The notes under the pieces are model-generated. The model saw only the letters and a list, made by a program, of their open reading frames with translations, did not search any database and had not been told where the DNA came from. From Diphasiastrum complanatum (lineage: Eukaryota; Streptophyta; Lycopodiopsida; Lycopodiales; Lycopodiaceae): 64,000 nucleotides of DNA. Below are positions 32,730-44,371 of this stretch, one piece after another; position 1 is the first letter of the stretch, and each line of letters starts with the position of its first letter. The translations under genes were made by a program, and so were the position numbers. The stretch is taken from positions 33,399,209-33,463,208 of the forward strand of contig CM055096.1 of assembly GCA_029204225.1 (NCBI GenBank). Reading direction: 5' to 3'.

Positions 32730-33788
32730 CAAGAACAATCATTAATTGAAGGCATGTGTACTTTCTGGTTTCACACGTGTGAAACACTGTCTGAGTACGG
32801 ACTCCAACCTAAAAATCAAGTACACATTGATAGAACCTCAAAACAATCAAAACAAATGTAGACAAATGGAGAGAATCACTCAAAATTGCTTCCAAAACCA
32901 AGATTGGTGTCTCACAATGATTATGGCCAAATAAGCCTCTATATATACACTTTTGGAGCTCGAGGTACTGATCATGCATCAGATCTCACACGTGTGAGAA
33001 TGCCTTGTCACCATCATATTTTCATGCTTGTTTACCATGCTAATCTCAGATCCAATGAGGCTAAATACTTCATTATGGAGATAAGTGTCTTTAGAAGATG
33101 ATTCACTTACTCTCATAAAGAATTTACAATTTGCCTCAATACAAATTTTCAAACTATGAGTGAACAAATCACTTTTGCTCTTACATGAGCATACATTTGA
33201 TGAAATAACCATTTGCTTTATAATTGATTTAAAATCAATTTCAACCTTTTAAGAACATCATCTATGTTCTCAAGAGAGACTTCATACTCAACTAGTATGG
33301 CTTTACTCCAATTTTGAGATGCAATGATCTCATTAAAGCAAATTGATTTATCAAATGACATAAGAGAAGTATGTATGTGATGTATACCACATGAGTTATG
33401 CTCCTCTTTCCCTTGAAATTTGAGCCACATGGACTCAACCATATTTCTTGAGTTCCTTTTTGGAATTTGAGAAGGTCTCTCCTCCTCAATCCTTGGCACA
33501 CTTGAACATTGAGAAGGATTCTCCTCCTCAATCCTTGGCACATTTGAACCTTGAGATGACTTCATAACTAATGTAAGATTACAAGGAAAACATATTTTGC
33601 TATCTTTTAAGGCATCACACTCAACTAGTATTGCCTTAATCCACCTTTGAGATACAAAAATCTCTTCAAAGCAAAATGGTTTTTCATAAGTTGACATGAT
33701 TGCATAAATGAAACTATTTTAATTTTCTGATTGCTGCTCCTTATTCTTGATTGATTTCTCTTGGATCATAACAATAAGTTTGAACTTA
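32730..33788 (-). mobile_element. Deleted copy of the E1 family (minus strand)
   Basis: 32730-32995 matches the E1 LTR region about 4832-5100 in reverse. From about 33000 the sequence jumps to the E1 interior (3990 back to 2867). So the end of the interior and the LTR start are missing. In the interior, the part equivalent to 3088-3480 is also absent and VPRIEEE occurs twice. It keeps the LTR palindromes TTCACACGTGTGAA (32762) and TCTCACACGTGTGAGA (32987). It ends abruptly at 33788 against a copia fragment. Confidence 0.88.
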
Positions 33789-33945
33789 TTGAAATCTAGG
33801 GTTGGCTAATAAAGCGATGGCACTTTGATTATCACAAAATAATGTCGTCGGAGCATATTGATTCAAACCGATATCTGAGAGTAAGTTCCTCAACCAAATT
33901 GCTTCCTTTGTAGCTTGAGAGGCTGTGATATACTCTGATTAAGAT
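33789..33945 (-). pseudogene. Copia RNase H fragment
   Basis: The minus strand reads EYITASQATKEAIWLRNLLS, then LFCDNQSAIALLANPR: the copia RNase H block with the catalytic-region D in CDNQSAIA. About 52 codons, open, truncated at both sides by the E1-family fragment and unknown DNA. Confidence 0.9.
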
Positions 33946-34918
33946 TCATGGTGTTTAGTACCTTGTATGACAAGACAATGAAATTAGATGCTTTCAAATC
34001 TACATTTGTTGTTGTTAAAGCAATTTCATTGGATAACTATTTTTGTAATAGTTTGAATAGAGTCATAAAAGATGAAACATCATTTATTGTGGAAATCTGC
34101 GTGTCCACATGCTTTGTGCATGATCATTCCAATGTAAGGACCAAAGACTCAATGATAGGAATAATGGTAATTTTTGCTCTTCGAATAGAGATTGTAGAAT
34201 GTACATGTTTTCCACCAAAGAAGTTGTCAATGGTGGAAATGTGATCTTTCAAGAGTGGAAGATTTGTAAACTTGAAGAAGCACCTTTGGATCAACACCTT
34301 ATTCAATTCATTGATGGTTTGGAATCAAGTCAAGTGGAGAAGCAAGCTCAAGACTTGAGGACTCCAAGAAGAACCTTGAGTATCAAGATGGAGCCATCAA
34401 GGCTCGATCATATGGATCAAGCATTGCAAGTTGTCTTTGGAAACATTATGTATGCACTTAATAGCTTAATTTATGTATCTTCAAGTGCAAAAAATGCCTT
34501 GGGAATCCATTTCTTGTCATGATGTATAGTTTTGAGAGTGTGCAACATGTATATAGACACATTTGTGGAACATCTTGCCATTAGAGAAAATATGGGCCTA
34601 AAGAGGGCACTATAAGAAATGCCATGTAGGAGAGAGAAAAATAACAATAAAGTTATTAAAATTTATTTTCTAACTTCTTTACACATCTACCCGCACTACT
34701 TTTCATGATTAGTCACATCAAACTTCACTGGTGCTTAACCACAGTTGAAGTATAATATTCAAAATGTCAAAATATTCCCTCCCAATAGTTGGGAACACTC
34801 AAAAATTTGAATTAGGAGTGACATTTCAGAAACAAAGACTACGCCATCTCTATCTCCAAGTGTTTAGCGCCATCTCCAGTTCTGTTATTGTCATTGTGTT
34901 GTTTGTTACTATACTATT
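33946..34918. other. No supported gene
   Basis: AT-rich. The frame at 34199-34522 (KLEEAPLDQHLIQFIDGLES) looks somewhat protein-like but has no family I know. A near-repeat GCCATCTC(TA/CA) lies near 34850-34880. Confidence 0.35.
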
Positions 34919-35981
34919 GTGCTAATGACAAAGCTTTATCATCTTCATGTAGATCTGTCACCAGAATATGCTCCGCACAGGACAAAAAATTCAAAGCAAC
35001 CCAAATTGTCAACTTCTGATATGATCCGATATAGGGAGGAAAAGCTAAAGCGTGTAGATTTATGGTCATCAGGAACATTGTATCCTATTTATCCATATTC
35101 ATTGCAACAACCAGATTTTCATTCGGTGATTCATTTAATAATCTATGTGTCATGGCAAAAATGGCCTTTTGAGTTACTGTGAGAATTTGATGCTCTATGG
35201 GCATGCACATTCAATGCAAAGAATACATTATTTGGAAGAGAAAATATCAATAGAGTCCGATGAAAAATCTACAAATTTAAAAACTTGTTTGGAAGAAAAT
35301 GAGATGTTCAAAAAGGTGATCCAAATGTTGAAATCTTCTTTGCGTCATTTTACAACTAGTAATGATGAGACGAAAACTGCATTTCAATCCATGCATATAT
35401 CATATTTGTCTCTTGTTATAGATATGGATGTGCTCAACAAAAAGGTCAGAAACAACAAGAGGAAAAGATTGGTAAACAAGGATATATGTGATCTATCATC
35501 CAGAGGAGGTTATCGAAAAAGACGAATCCGTGCTTTCAAGTAAGTTATAGCTTATTTGGTTTAATATTGCTTGAACTTTTAGATTCAATCATAATCACTA
35601 GTTCTGTTATTTATTAATTTCAACTTTCTATTGATTTGTTTATTGTGTTGTTGTGAATACTATGATTGTCCTAATCTCTACTGACAATTTTATGAACATT
35701 ATGTTTGCAATGCAGATCAACATTGGTTGTTGAAGACCATTTGGCTGATGAGATTTCCATTGAAAACTCACTAGATTCTATTTTGACTTCTAAAATCTAT
35801 GAAATCAATGCTAAACAATACCAAAAGGAAAAAAATTAAGGCATCAGTTACTGATAACATTATGAATGAAGTTCGAGAAATATTAGACACTACATTGGTT
35901 CAGGGAGCATGTGATTTTTCTAACATCAGTAGAGAAGCATATGCAACAATGTTTAAGATGATAAAGGAGACATTTGCATAG
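34919..35981 (+). CDS. Two-exon gene of unknown function, two frameshifts
   Basis: Exon 1 starts near 34919 (LHVDLSPEYAPHRTKNSKQP, LWSSGTLYPIYPYSLQQPDF) and shifts frame near 35165-35180 into ENLMLYGHAHSMQRIHYLEE. It continues through a coiled-coil-like Lys/Glu-rich part to a basic stretch KKVRNNKRKRLVNKD and KRRIRAFK. The intron 35540-35715 (GTAAGT...TTGCAATGCAG, 176 nt) joins in phase to STLVVEDHLADEISIENS. A second shift occurs in an A run (about 35829-35835) and the frame ends TDNIMNEVREILDTTL...MIKETFA at 35981. The clean intron argues for a real gene of recent origin; the basic patch suggests a nuclear protein. No known domain. Confidence 0.5.
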
Positions 35982-36412
35982 GTAAGTATGAAAAAGTTTT
36001 CAATCCCACGACCATTTCATCTTTTTAAAAAAAGACACATGTTAAACCAAGGTATGCAGACAATAGTTGGTAATCCGTCTCATATCAATGAAGTGCAATG
36101 TTCAAAAGGAGAATGTCTAGCATATAACAATTCCAACAATTTATTTATTGACATTATCAGTTACTAACATTCATCATAAATTTTTACGGTATTACAAATG
36201 AGAATGTCAATAACAAGTTGATAGTTGTTGTCAAATTAGATGAGTCTGAAATTAAAAAAAGACAAAAAATGGAAAGAGTCAGTCTTACGATGGAGCACTT
36301 TCAAATTCAGAAGCCTTAGAAGGCCTCAACTTCAGTGTTCGATCAAAAAATGATATTTGGTGGTTATCAGCTTCAGAAGTAGAAGGGGCAGCATCCGAAT
36401 TGTCAGAAATAT
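35982..36412. other. No gene seen
   Basis: AT-rich, no supported feature. Confidence 0.4.
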
Positions 36413-36820
36413 TTAACAAAAGAATAAAAAAACAAATGCAGATTGAAACTCTGCAAATCTATATTTTTTATTGTGTATTTGACAATCATCTATAAACTTG
36501 AAATCATTATGCAACTTGGTGAACATTCTGTCAAGCTTAGTTTTATAAGTACGCCTGTCAAGTGCCACCAAGTCTTGATAATGAGTCATGTCCTTATTTT
36601 GAGATCTGAACAAGGGGGTAATGAGCAGAGACTTAGATTTAAGATAAATCTCAGATAAAGCTTCCACACTAGGACCCTTTGTAATAGAAAGAAGAATAAA
36701 AAGAAAAGGAGAAAAAAGTGACTTGAAATACTCTATATTGTCACTGATACCAAATTCATGCAAAAAAGATAACAGACTAGAATCAAAATTAGACACTTTA
36801 GTAAAGAGATTACAGGGCAA
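36413..36820 (-). CDS. Hypothetical ORF (135 codons)
   Basis: The minus frame contains GISDNIEYFKSLFSPFLFIL, GPSVEALSEIYLKSKSLLIT and TKLDRMFTKLHNDFKFIDDC. The alternation of hydrophobic and charged residues looks protein-like, but there is no recognised domain and no clear splice sites. Could be the last exon of a gene or chance. The 3' end of a copia element begins 340 bp away. Confidence 0.25.
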   Translation of the reverse strand: MPCNLFTKVSNFDSSLLSFLHEFGISDNIEYFKSLFSPFLFILLSITKGPSVEALSEIYLKSKSLLITPLFRSQNKDMTHYQDLVALDRRTYKTKLDRMFTKLHNDFKFIDDCQIHNKKYRFAEFQSAFVFLFFC

Positions 36821-37099
36821 AAGATTCTAGAAAAATGGATATCGGTCTCAGGCATGAAATAGAACGTAAAATCAAATTGCAACAAAATATGTGCTCGAGA
36901 TAGATATTACAAGACCAAGTATCGGTTCGAACGAGGATATACACGAGAGATAAAATCAGATGCGAAATGCGCGCTTGAGAGCGATATCCAAGAAACCGAT
37001 ATCGATTCTGTGGTACACTAAGTTTTATAATTTTATCATCAATTTTATCAAAAACTCGGTGATTTTTTTGATTGATGCAGTACTTGGTGGACTTGTAAC

Positions 37100-37520
37100 T
37101 TATTTCTGATATTATTTGCCATGGTACTAGGTCAGGCTAGTTTATGTTGCCAAGGTTTATTTGATGCCCAGTTCTAAGGTCGAAGCATTGAATAATTTAT
37201 TGTTGATATGGGCAACCAAAGAGACAGTCTGGCTAAGGCAACTGCTTACAGACATCAACCTTGCACAATCACTTCCTACAACAATCTATTGTGACAATCA
37301 AAGCAAAATAGCACTATCTACTAGTCCAAGATTTCACTATCGAAGCAAACATATCGAAATCATGTATCATTACCTTAGAGAGAAAGTACATAGCAAGGAA
37401 GTAGCATTGGTTTTCTACAGAACAAACTACATGGCAGCTGATTACTTCACAAAGGCTCTATCAAAAGAGCAACATATCATATTTAACAATATGTTAAATC
37501 TGAAGATCAAAGTTTTTTAG
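37100..37520 (+). pseudogene. Copia RNase H 3' end
   Basis: The frame reads VEALNNLLLIWATKETVWLR, TIYCDNQSKIALSTSPRFHY and MAADYFTKALSKEQH: the end of copia pol (WLRQLL, CDNQ, AD.FTKAL). Open for 119 codons and followed by the purine tract and LTR, so this is the genuine 3' end of an element whose 5' part is missing. Confidence 0.9.
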
Positions 37521-37528
37521 GATTCACA

Positions 37529-37539
37529 TTAAGGGGGGA
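37529..37539 (+). other. Polypurine tract
   Basis: TTAAGGGGGGA directly before TGTTAGATTT, in the position expected after copia pol. Confidence 0.85.
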
Positions 37540-38174
37540 TGTTAGATTTCTTATGCTCAGCCTTAACAAATCGTTCAAGTAATGAGCATCCTGAAAATAG
37601 CCAAAGGCTGACTACATGTTTCGGACCTTCGCATTTTTCACTCTTCCATTTTGTGCCTCAAACATTTTTTAGGCACCTTCACCTTTTTCGTCTTTTTTCG
37701 CACCTTCGCGAAAAATGTGACACAGTGACCAAAATACATTTTAGACCTGTCTTAAAACATTTCAAAGGCACTTTGGGTTTTTTGCAATAGTGGTAGACCG
37801 ACGTCACCAACTTATCATCAACTCTAAAAACAACTGGACCGCTAAATATCCCAAGGGCGGTTACCTACTTTGTACATATACAAAGACTGGCGTAAATAGC
37901 ATTCAATGCTTGTAAGATATTTTTGAAGAAACTTGTAAATATATATTACTAGTCGAAACAAGCTAAGTAAGATTATTATTATCAGAGTTATCTGTAGCCA
38001 TCGTATTCACGCTCAAAAATCAAGCTGAAGTAGTCACTTCAAGCATTGTAGTCACAGTTGATATTAATCAGAGTGCAATTTTCTATCTTACTACTATATT
38101 GTTCATTTGTGCACTTTGTATGTATGATTCATCTTAAAAATTTCTGCTGCTAACTGTTTCATTTCCGATCCTAC
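37540..38174 (+). repeat. 3' LTR of the copia element (right end approximate)
   Basis: Starts TGTTAGATTTC after the purine tract and contains no supported coding sequence. An end near CCTACA (38174) would suit copia LTRs, but no second copy is present to define it. Confidence 0.65.
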
Positions 38175-38403
38175 ACGCCTACGCTCAAAGCTTCGATCTT
38201 CCGCTGCCAGTCATCCCCATGTTTTGCGACAACAGGGAGGGCGATCAAGGAGGGCCCTCGGGAGGGAGGGTGCACGAGAGTGAGTAGGCGCAGGGAGGGC
38301 ACACACAAAAAGGGGGCACGCAGGAGCGAATGCGCAAGGACGTGACGCAAGAGAGGGGGCACAGGGAGGGCGCACGCGAAGGGAGGGTGTGCAGGGAGGG
38401 GAG

Positions 38404-38552
<149 letters not shown>

Positions 38553-38574
38553 GCATCACACATGCACACAGACA

Positions 38575-38742
38575 CACACCCCATCAGCCACCCGCCAACG
38601 ACCATCGGCCATGTACATACACACACATACATCGGCCACTAGTCAACGACCATTGGCCACCCATCAACAACCATCGGCCGTCATCCAAATCATCGACCGT
38701 CACGTCAACGACACGCATACACACACACACACACACACACAT
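38575..38742. repeat. Degenerate short tandem repeats and (CA)n
   Basis: A word of the type CAACGACCATCGGCCAC recurs about five times (38585-38710), followed by (CA)n at about 38717-38741. Confidence 0.75.
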
Positions 38743-38964
38743 ATAACTATTTGTGCGCATGTGTATGAGTGCACCCATTCCTAACCCATGCATGTATGGG
38801 GAAAGTGCATATCCCCATACATTTGCACATTGTGTACATTGAGGGGTGGGCCCCAAAAAAATTCTCCACCCGCTCCCTCCCACTCAGTAGATTCAAATAT
38901 CTTTATCTAACTTCAAATATTTGAAGTTTGATGTTAAGATTTTATTTTCTTCACACACTTCTCT

Positions 38965-39900
38965 GCAAGAGTGAAAAGTTGATTGCTGAAGTGAAGGAAG
39001 ACATCTCGAAACATTTTGAGATTGTGAATCTGGGAGAAGCCAGGTGTTACCTCGGCTTGCAAATTGAAAGATAGTATGAGGGAGGTAAGCTATACCTTCA
39101 CCAATCCAAATACACCCAAAAAATCCTAGAGGATTTTGGGATGCTGAATTGCAAAGGAGCGAATACTCCAATGCTCACAGGGACAGTGCTGACAAACGAT
39201 GATTGTCCAAGGACTGAAGAAGAGAGAGAACAAATGCAGCTCACACCTTACATGAAGCTGATAGGTTCGCTGATGTACCTTACAAACAACACATGCCCTG
39301 ACATTGCTTATGCAGTGTTCAAGATGAGCCAATTTTGCACGAATCCATGCTCGACACATTGGAAGATTGCAAAACAAATTTTGCAATATCTTCAATTAAC
39401 AAGAGATTATAGCTTGTGTTATTGTCGTGATGCAAATTTCAAGATGCTTTCCTACAGTGATGCTAGCTGGGCATCCCTCAAGGACGATTGTAAAAGCGAC
39501 AATTCTTTGGGTCAACAAGAAGCAGACCATTGTGGCTCAGTCATCCTGCAAAGCAGAGTACGTTGCATCAGCGAAGATGGCCAATGAAATAATTTGGCTA
39601 AGGCAGTTCTTGGACGAATTGGACGAAACAAGGAACGAGCCTCTGGTCTTGTAGATGGATAACACATCTGCAATACATCTGATGAAAGATCTTGTGTTTC
39701 ACTCAAGAACGAAACACATCAGGATCAAGTACCACTTGATCAGGCATCTGATTGAGAAGAAGATGTTGCAGACCACCTTCATCGGAACGAAAGACATGGT
39801 TGTTGACATCTTCACCAAAGCCCTAGACAAAGGACTTTTTGAGAGACAAAGGAGTAGTCTTGGAGTCGTAAAGCTATCATGCTTTGAGAGGGAGCTGAAG
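38965..39900 (+). pseudogene. Copia RT end and RNase H, frameshifted
   Basis: RT end: HFEIVNLGEARCYLGLQIER, a stop, then YLHQSKYTQKILEDFGMLNC. Then the linker LIGSLMYLTNNTCPDIAYAV and LSYSDASWASLKDDCKS. A shift near 39510-39530 leads to AQSSCKAEYVASAKMANEII and WLRQFLDELDE, a TAG, then MDNTSAIHLMKDLVFHSRTK, HIRIKYHLIR and VDIFTKALDK. All the usual RNase H landmarks are present over three frames. The catalytic YVDD part of RT is missing upstream, where the CT-rich block begins. Confidence 0.93.
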
Positions 39901-40909
39901 AAATATATCTGCCTAACGAAAATGTTCGCGAACTCGAAAGTCAAAAGACACGAAGCGAAAATGTTTGCGAACACCTTGACAAGAAGACACGAACGCGAAA
40001 GATTCGTGAAAGAGAATTTTTTGCAGTACAGCAGGAGAAAGTCAAACGATGCAAAAGTCAAAAGACACGAGGCGACACAAAAACCATCGCAACACCTTTT
40101 TTGCCCTCACGCTCCAAAAAGGACCAACAAGATCATACAAGTACCTAGAAGTACAGATATCTGATCTGATAGCATGATGTCAGTAGATACACTCTAGGTT
40201 GTGGCTAATCTGTCACTCTTGTAATTTGTAATTAGTTGTAGATGTTTAATTACTCTAATCTAGAAGTTACACGATGCGACTATATACTTTCTGAATGATA
40301 CTTGATACAAAAAAACACATGAATTAATCTAATGCTAGTAAGCAAGAAGACGAAAAATACAGAACACAAGTCCGTCTGTGTGCAAGACAATTCTGCATAG
40401 GATCTGTAGATCCACAAATCCGCTAGTAAGCGAGACATTACTCATGGGAGAACTGTATTTTCTCTCACGCCAACGCACTGCGTGGATCAGCATGCAGTGC
40501 TTGAAGAATCAGAAAATCAATAGACGATTTTGTAGCCATTTGCGCACATATCACTCTTATCATGTCTAATCTTGAATGCAAATTAGTCTGTTGTTATTCG
40601 TGTGTCTGATTCACTTGTTCATTTAATTTCGCACCTTGGTTTGAGTTTTGTTGAATGTTGTGTTAATCACAAACGTAGATTGGCAGTGCCTGACTACAAT
40701 CTAGAGGATTGTAGGAATGATACAGCTGGCAGTGACCAGCGATCATATCTAAACTCCATCCGAATTGCTTTGCATTGTTGTTGTGCTTTCGCGTAAACAA
40801 AAACACATCAAGAATTGATAGCAAAAAGTGAAAAAAAAACTGCTTTCTAGCTTGAATTGTCTCAGAATTTCTCATGCACAAATTGATTATAGCATTAAGA
40901 GCTTAGTAT
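39901..40909. other. Copia 3' flank and unassigned sequence
   Basis: A 20-bp word AAGTCAAAAGACACGARGCG occurs twice (about 39938 and 40050), probably within the 3' LTR or its flank. 40166-40909 is the start of the internal region of a minus-strand E1-family element (primer site at 40910), without supported ORFs. Confidence 0.45.
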
Positions 40910-40922
40910 GGCTCTGATACCA
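40910..40922 (-). other. Primer binding site (tRNA-iMet), minus strand
   Basis: GGCTCTGATACCA on the plus strand is the exact complement of TGGTATCAGAGCC. The LTR to the right ends (minus strand) TTTTCCACA next to it. Confidence 0.9.
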
Positions 40923-41977
40923 TGTGGAAAATCCAACAAGTCACACGTGTGAGAAAATCACAAATGTGTCAATGACCTTCCCTAAGCTTTGTGATAGCAC
41001 ATGATTCACATTTAGAGTAAAATCTACAATCTCATACTAGAATTCAAGGCTAGAACACAATCCTTAATGCTAATAATCAAAAGGAACTACATTCCACACG
41101 TGTGAAGAAGTTACATGAGAAAAAGTCCCTCCTTGAATCAGAGAGAGAATCACATTACAAGCTTACAAAATCACAACACAATCCAAATTGACATGAATTT
41201 GCTACATAGTTTGATTCATCATAAAGAATAGTGAGGATTTTCACTTACATATATAGGAAATGCTTGTAGCTCGTGATAGTACTAGCATGCAACTACTTTT
41301 GTCCACATCTAAAGGTCTAATCTACCAAAGTAGTGACACATATCACTTCACATGCATGTATATCCACCTACTTTTACCTACTTTCTACATGTGGCAATTT
41401 CTAAGCTAGAAATGTACAAATCATCATGCATGTATTCACTACAACTTTTGCATGCATTGCATGTCACATTAGAACACTGTTGGAGGGTTTGCGGATCCCA
41501 AGGCAACCCTAACCCTAGTTAATAAGTGAGGGATTTGGCACCCTGAGTGTGTAAGTCCAACCCGATGATCACATAGAGATTTGATAAGTAGAAAGTCAAT
41601 AAAAGGACTTTAGGCCTTTTTGTGGGACTTTTAATGTCGTAGGGCCTAAATGTCAAGTTAGTGAATAAAGTTGGCAATTTCACCAAATTTCAATTTGAAA
41701 TTGGTTTCCTCCAATTATTGAATGGGTTCCCACTCTTTTTCAAATTTGAATAGTTAGGAAGGTAAGAATTAGCCAATAGGAATTGGGACGCCCATCTCCT
41801 CAATTTCTTATATAAGTAGCAATTTCGAATGATTGTACATGTTCCATCTTCAATACAAGCATATTGGTTCTCTTATGGAAAAACTATTTTACACATGTGG
41901 GAACATGCTCCATGTGAAATGTACTCACAAACATAAATCATAAAATTGCCAAACTAGATTTTTGCCAATTTTTCACA
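40923..41977 (-). repeat. E1-family LTR (1055 bp) shared by two internal regions
   Basis: On the minus strand it starts TGTGAAAAATTGGC at 41977, right after the purine tract TTTTTTGAGGAG, and ends TTTTCCACA at 40923, right before a primer site. A purine tract on one side and a primer site on the other means that the same LTR is 3' LTR of the copy to the right and 5' LTR of the copy to the left. Palindromes TCACACGTGTGA (40943) and CACACGTGTG (41096) are conserved. Confidence 0.85.
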
Positions 41978-43104
41978 CTCCTCAAAAAATAGCTTGGTAA
42001 GGTACTAGATCAACCAAGGAGTTTATGAAACTGTTTGAGTGGATCCTTTGGTATGCATATGAAGTAAAAAAAATCTCAACAAAAGGATCCATCATAGCAG
42101 CACCCTCAACATATCCATGATAAGATTTCTTTGTAGAAATCATTTGTCAACACCTTTGAAGAGCATTCCATCAATTTGCCACTATATCCATGTGCTTCCT
42201 CCATGCTTGATGATGATCTTTGATTTGAAAGTACCATTTGCATGCAGATGGCTGCACCATGATGAAAATTAGAGGCTTCCATGCCTCATAAAGATCACAA
42301 AGATCATTGAGATCAAGATCATAAGATGAGCAAAAGTGTTGATTATCAAGATTAAACATACTAGCTTGACTAGTCCGCATACTATGAATTCTATTCATGA
42401 TGGATCTAATCTTGATAGCAAATGAAATCTTGTCCTTGAAAGGTGTACTACCAACTCCTATGCAAGATCTTGCAACAAAATGTGAGATGGATCTCACTAG
42501 CTCTACCAATCTCTCTCAAACTAGATCAACTTCTCATCAATTGATGGAGTATAGGCAAAGTTTGGGTCAAACTATCTTTGGCATGTGTGAAACACTCCAA
42601 GAATCCAGAAATCACTCAAATACAATCCAATTGTATGGAAGAAAGTGGCTATGACCTCAAAATAATGACTAGATCTTAAATAGATGACATTGGCAAGCCT
42701 CTTTATGAATTTTTTGGTCATAGATCAAACCAAATGTGTCCACACAGGTCTAGGTGCCCTACCTAACCCTCTTCAAAAGCTTATAGCTTTTGATTGGATC
42801 TACCAAATGGATTGAAACAAATTGCTACAAAAACAAGACAAAACTAGCTGTCAAACAAGCTATGTAGCACCAAATTTGAATCTGGCTTGGAAGAGAAGTT
42901 TTCAAATGAATTTGGTTGTACTTCACATGTGCCTGCACACTGAATTCTGTACAGTACCTAAAATGATTCAATCATTATAATAATGAACCCTCTTAATCCA
43001 AATTTCCTTGAGATAGCATGGGAGATGCAATCAACACTCTCTAGATCTTGATTTTCATGAAAATTTTGAAACTATGGATGATAGATGCATCAAAAGCTTA
43101 GGTA
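41978..43104 (-). mobile_element. Short internal region of the minus-strand E1-family element
   Basis: Only 1.1 kb separates the purine tract (41978-41990) from the next primer site (43105-43117), compared with 3.6 kb in E1. A minus frame at 42509-42171 (KISFAIKIRSIMNRIHSMRT; NLDNQHFCSSYDLDLNDLCD) has no known domain. There is no gag, protease, RT or integrase. Non-autonomous or internally deleted. Confidence 0.7.
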
Positions 43105-43117
43105 GGCTCTGTTACCA
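43105..43117 (-). other. Primer binding site, one mismatch, minus strand
   Basis: GGCTCTGTTACCA differs by one base from the tRNA-iMet complement. LTR sequence begins directly to its right with TGTGAAAATTCACAC. Confidence 0.8.
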
Positions 43118-43485
43118 TGTGAAAATTCACACATGTGGGAATGTCCTAATGTGTGAAATTGATCTCCTAAGCTTGGCTCATGCACTATAGATCACCTATT
43201 GATGGAAATCCAAGATCAATGACAAGACCTAAGACAAAAAGACCGTGCATTCATTCATTACCAAAAGGTGTTTCACACGTGTGGAAGACTTCATGAAATA
43301 AACTAAGTCCCAACAAGCTCCTCTCCTCAAGTAGAGAGAGAAAGTACCACTTTTGGGCTCATCTAGAGAGAGAGAAGCCAATACAAGCAAAATTGGCAAA
43401 TCTCCAAATTGACTCAAAAACTCACATTAGATTATGATAGAAAATTAAAGTACATATAGAACTCGTGGGGATCCATACTAGTTTT
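43118..43485 (-). repeat. 5' LTR fragment of the E1-family element
   Basis: Similar to the inner end of the LTR at 40923: CACAYGTG palindromes (43127, 43273), CTAAGCTT, and the CATATA...CTCGTG segment. Similarity is lost near 43485, where telomere-like TAGGG words and other DNA begin. Confidence 0.7.
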
Positions 43486-43787
43486 TGTTTTTAGGGTTAG
43501 GGTTATTTTAGGGTTTTGGGATACAAAATAGCCATAATGTGAGGTGTTGGACAGAGAATGAGAGAATGTGGGCAATGATAGACAAAGAGGGTTTTGTCTA
43601 TTCTCATTGGTCCACGTTTGTCCTAAAACTTATTTGACGTGCATTTGAAATGCTTGGAAATGACATGTGCATTTAGAAATTTCTAGAGAGAGAACATGTG
43701 ACTAGAAATTCATAGAAAGATAATCTAGAAAGAGAAAAAAAATTATAAAAGGACAAGAGAGAGAATGATAAGCGTGCATAAGGGGGG

Positions 43788-43869
<82 letters not shown>

Positions 43870-43938
43870 CCCTACTTTTTATCTTTTAGGATTTTTTAGG
43901 TTTTTCTAGATTTCACAGGAAAAATAGCAATAATGTGA

Positions 43939-43975
<37 letters not shown>

Positions 43976-43990
43976 TCCAACCGCCATTCC
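43486..43990. repeat. Microsatellite-rich block: G9, (GA)n twice
   Basis: Nine G at 43782-43790 run straight into (AG)n to 43867; a second (GA)n lies at 43943-43972. A word AATAGCMATAATGTGAG follows TTTAGG-rich sequence twice (43527 and 43925), so the block includes an old duplication of about 400 bp. No gene. Confidence 0.85.
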
Positions 43991-44077
43991 GTTAGGGGCC
44001 GATTCGAACGTAACAGTTCGAACCGTTTTTTGGCCCCCTAAACAAAAAACAAAAAATAAAAATAGAAATGATCTAGC

Positions 44078-44345
44078 TTGTGTATCTAGCTTTCTCATTT
44101 TTTTGTATCCAAGAAAGTCCAATGATACTCTCCCCAACTCTCTTGAATCTCCATGAGAAACGATATCACCAGATCGTGTAGATCCCCAATAACATATAAG
44201 GAGTGCATACAAGTACAATTCCAAAAACATATCCATAGCGGGTGTGGCCAGGAGTAACTATGCCTATGAGAAGGAAATAATTGTCACACAAGTCAGTTTT
44301 ACCTTAAAAAAATACAAAATACAAGAAAAAGCACAAAAATCTCAA
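44078..44345. repeat. Dispersed repeat R1, copy 1
   Basis: 44105-44345 is about 90% or more identical by eye to 58152-58398 (TATCCAAGAAAGTCCARTGA, GAAACGATATCACCAGATCG, ACAAGTACAATTCCAAAAAC). Before that, 44078-44104 matches 58020-58046, so the other copy has about 105 extra bp. TTCGAAC words precede both. Minus frames (GSTRSGDIVSHG, RELGRVSLDFLGY) are conserved, but that may only reflect similarity of DNA. Confidence 0.9.
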
Positions 44346-44371
44346 GTGAAAAAAAAAAAAAAAGTTGGCGA

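Noticed and set aside
36990-37110. Possible CRISPR-like spacing of GATATC words
   Set aside because: Repeats are too short and irregular, and the genome is eukaryotic.
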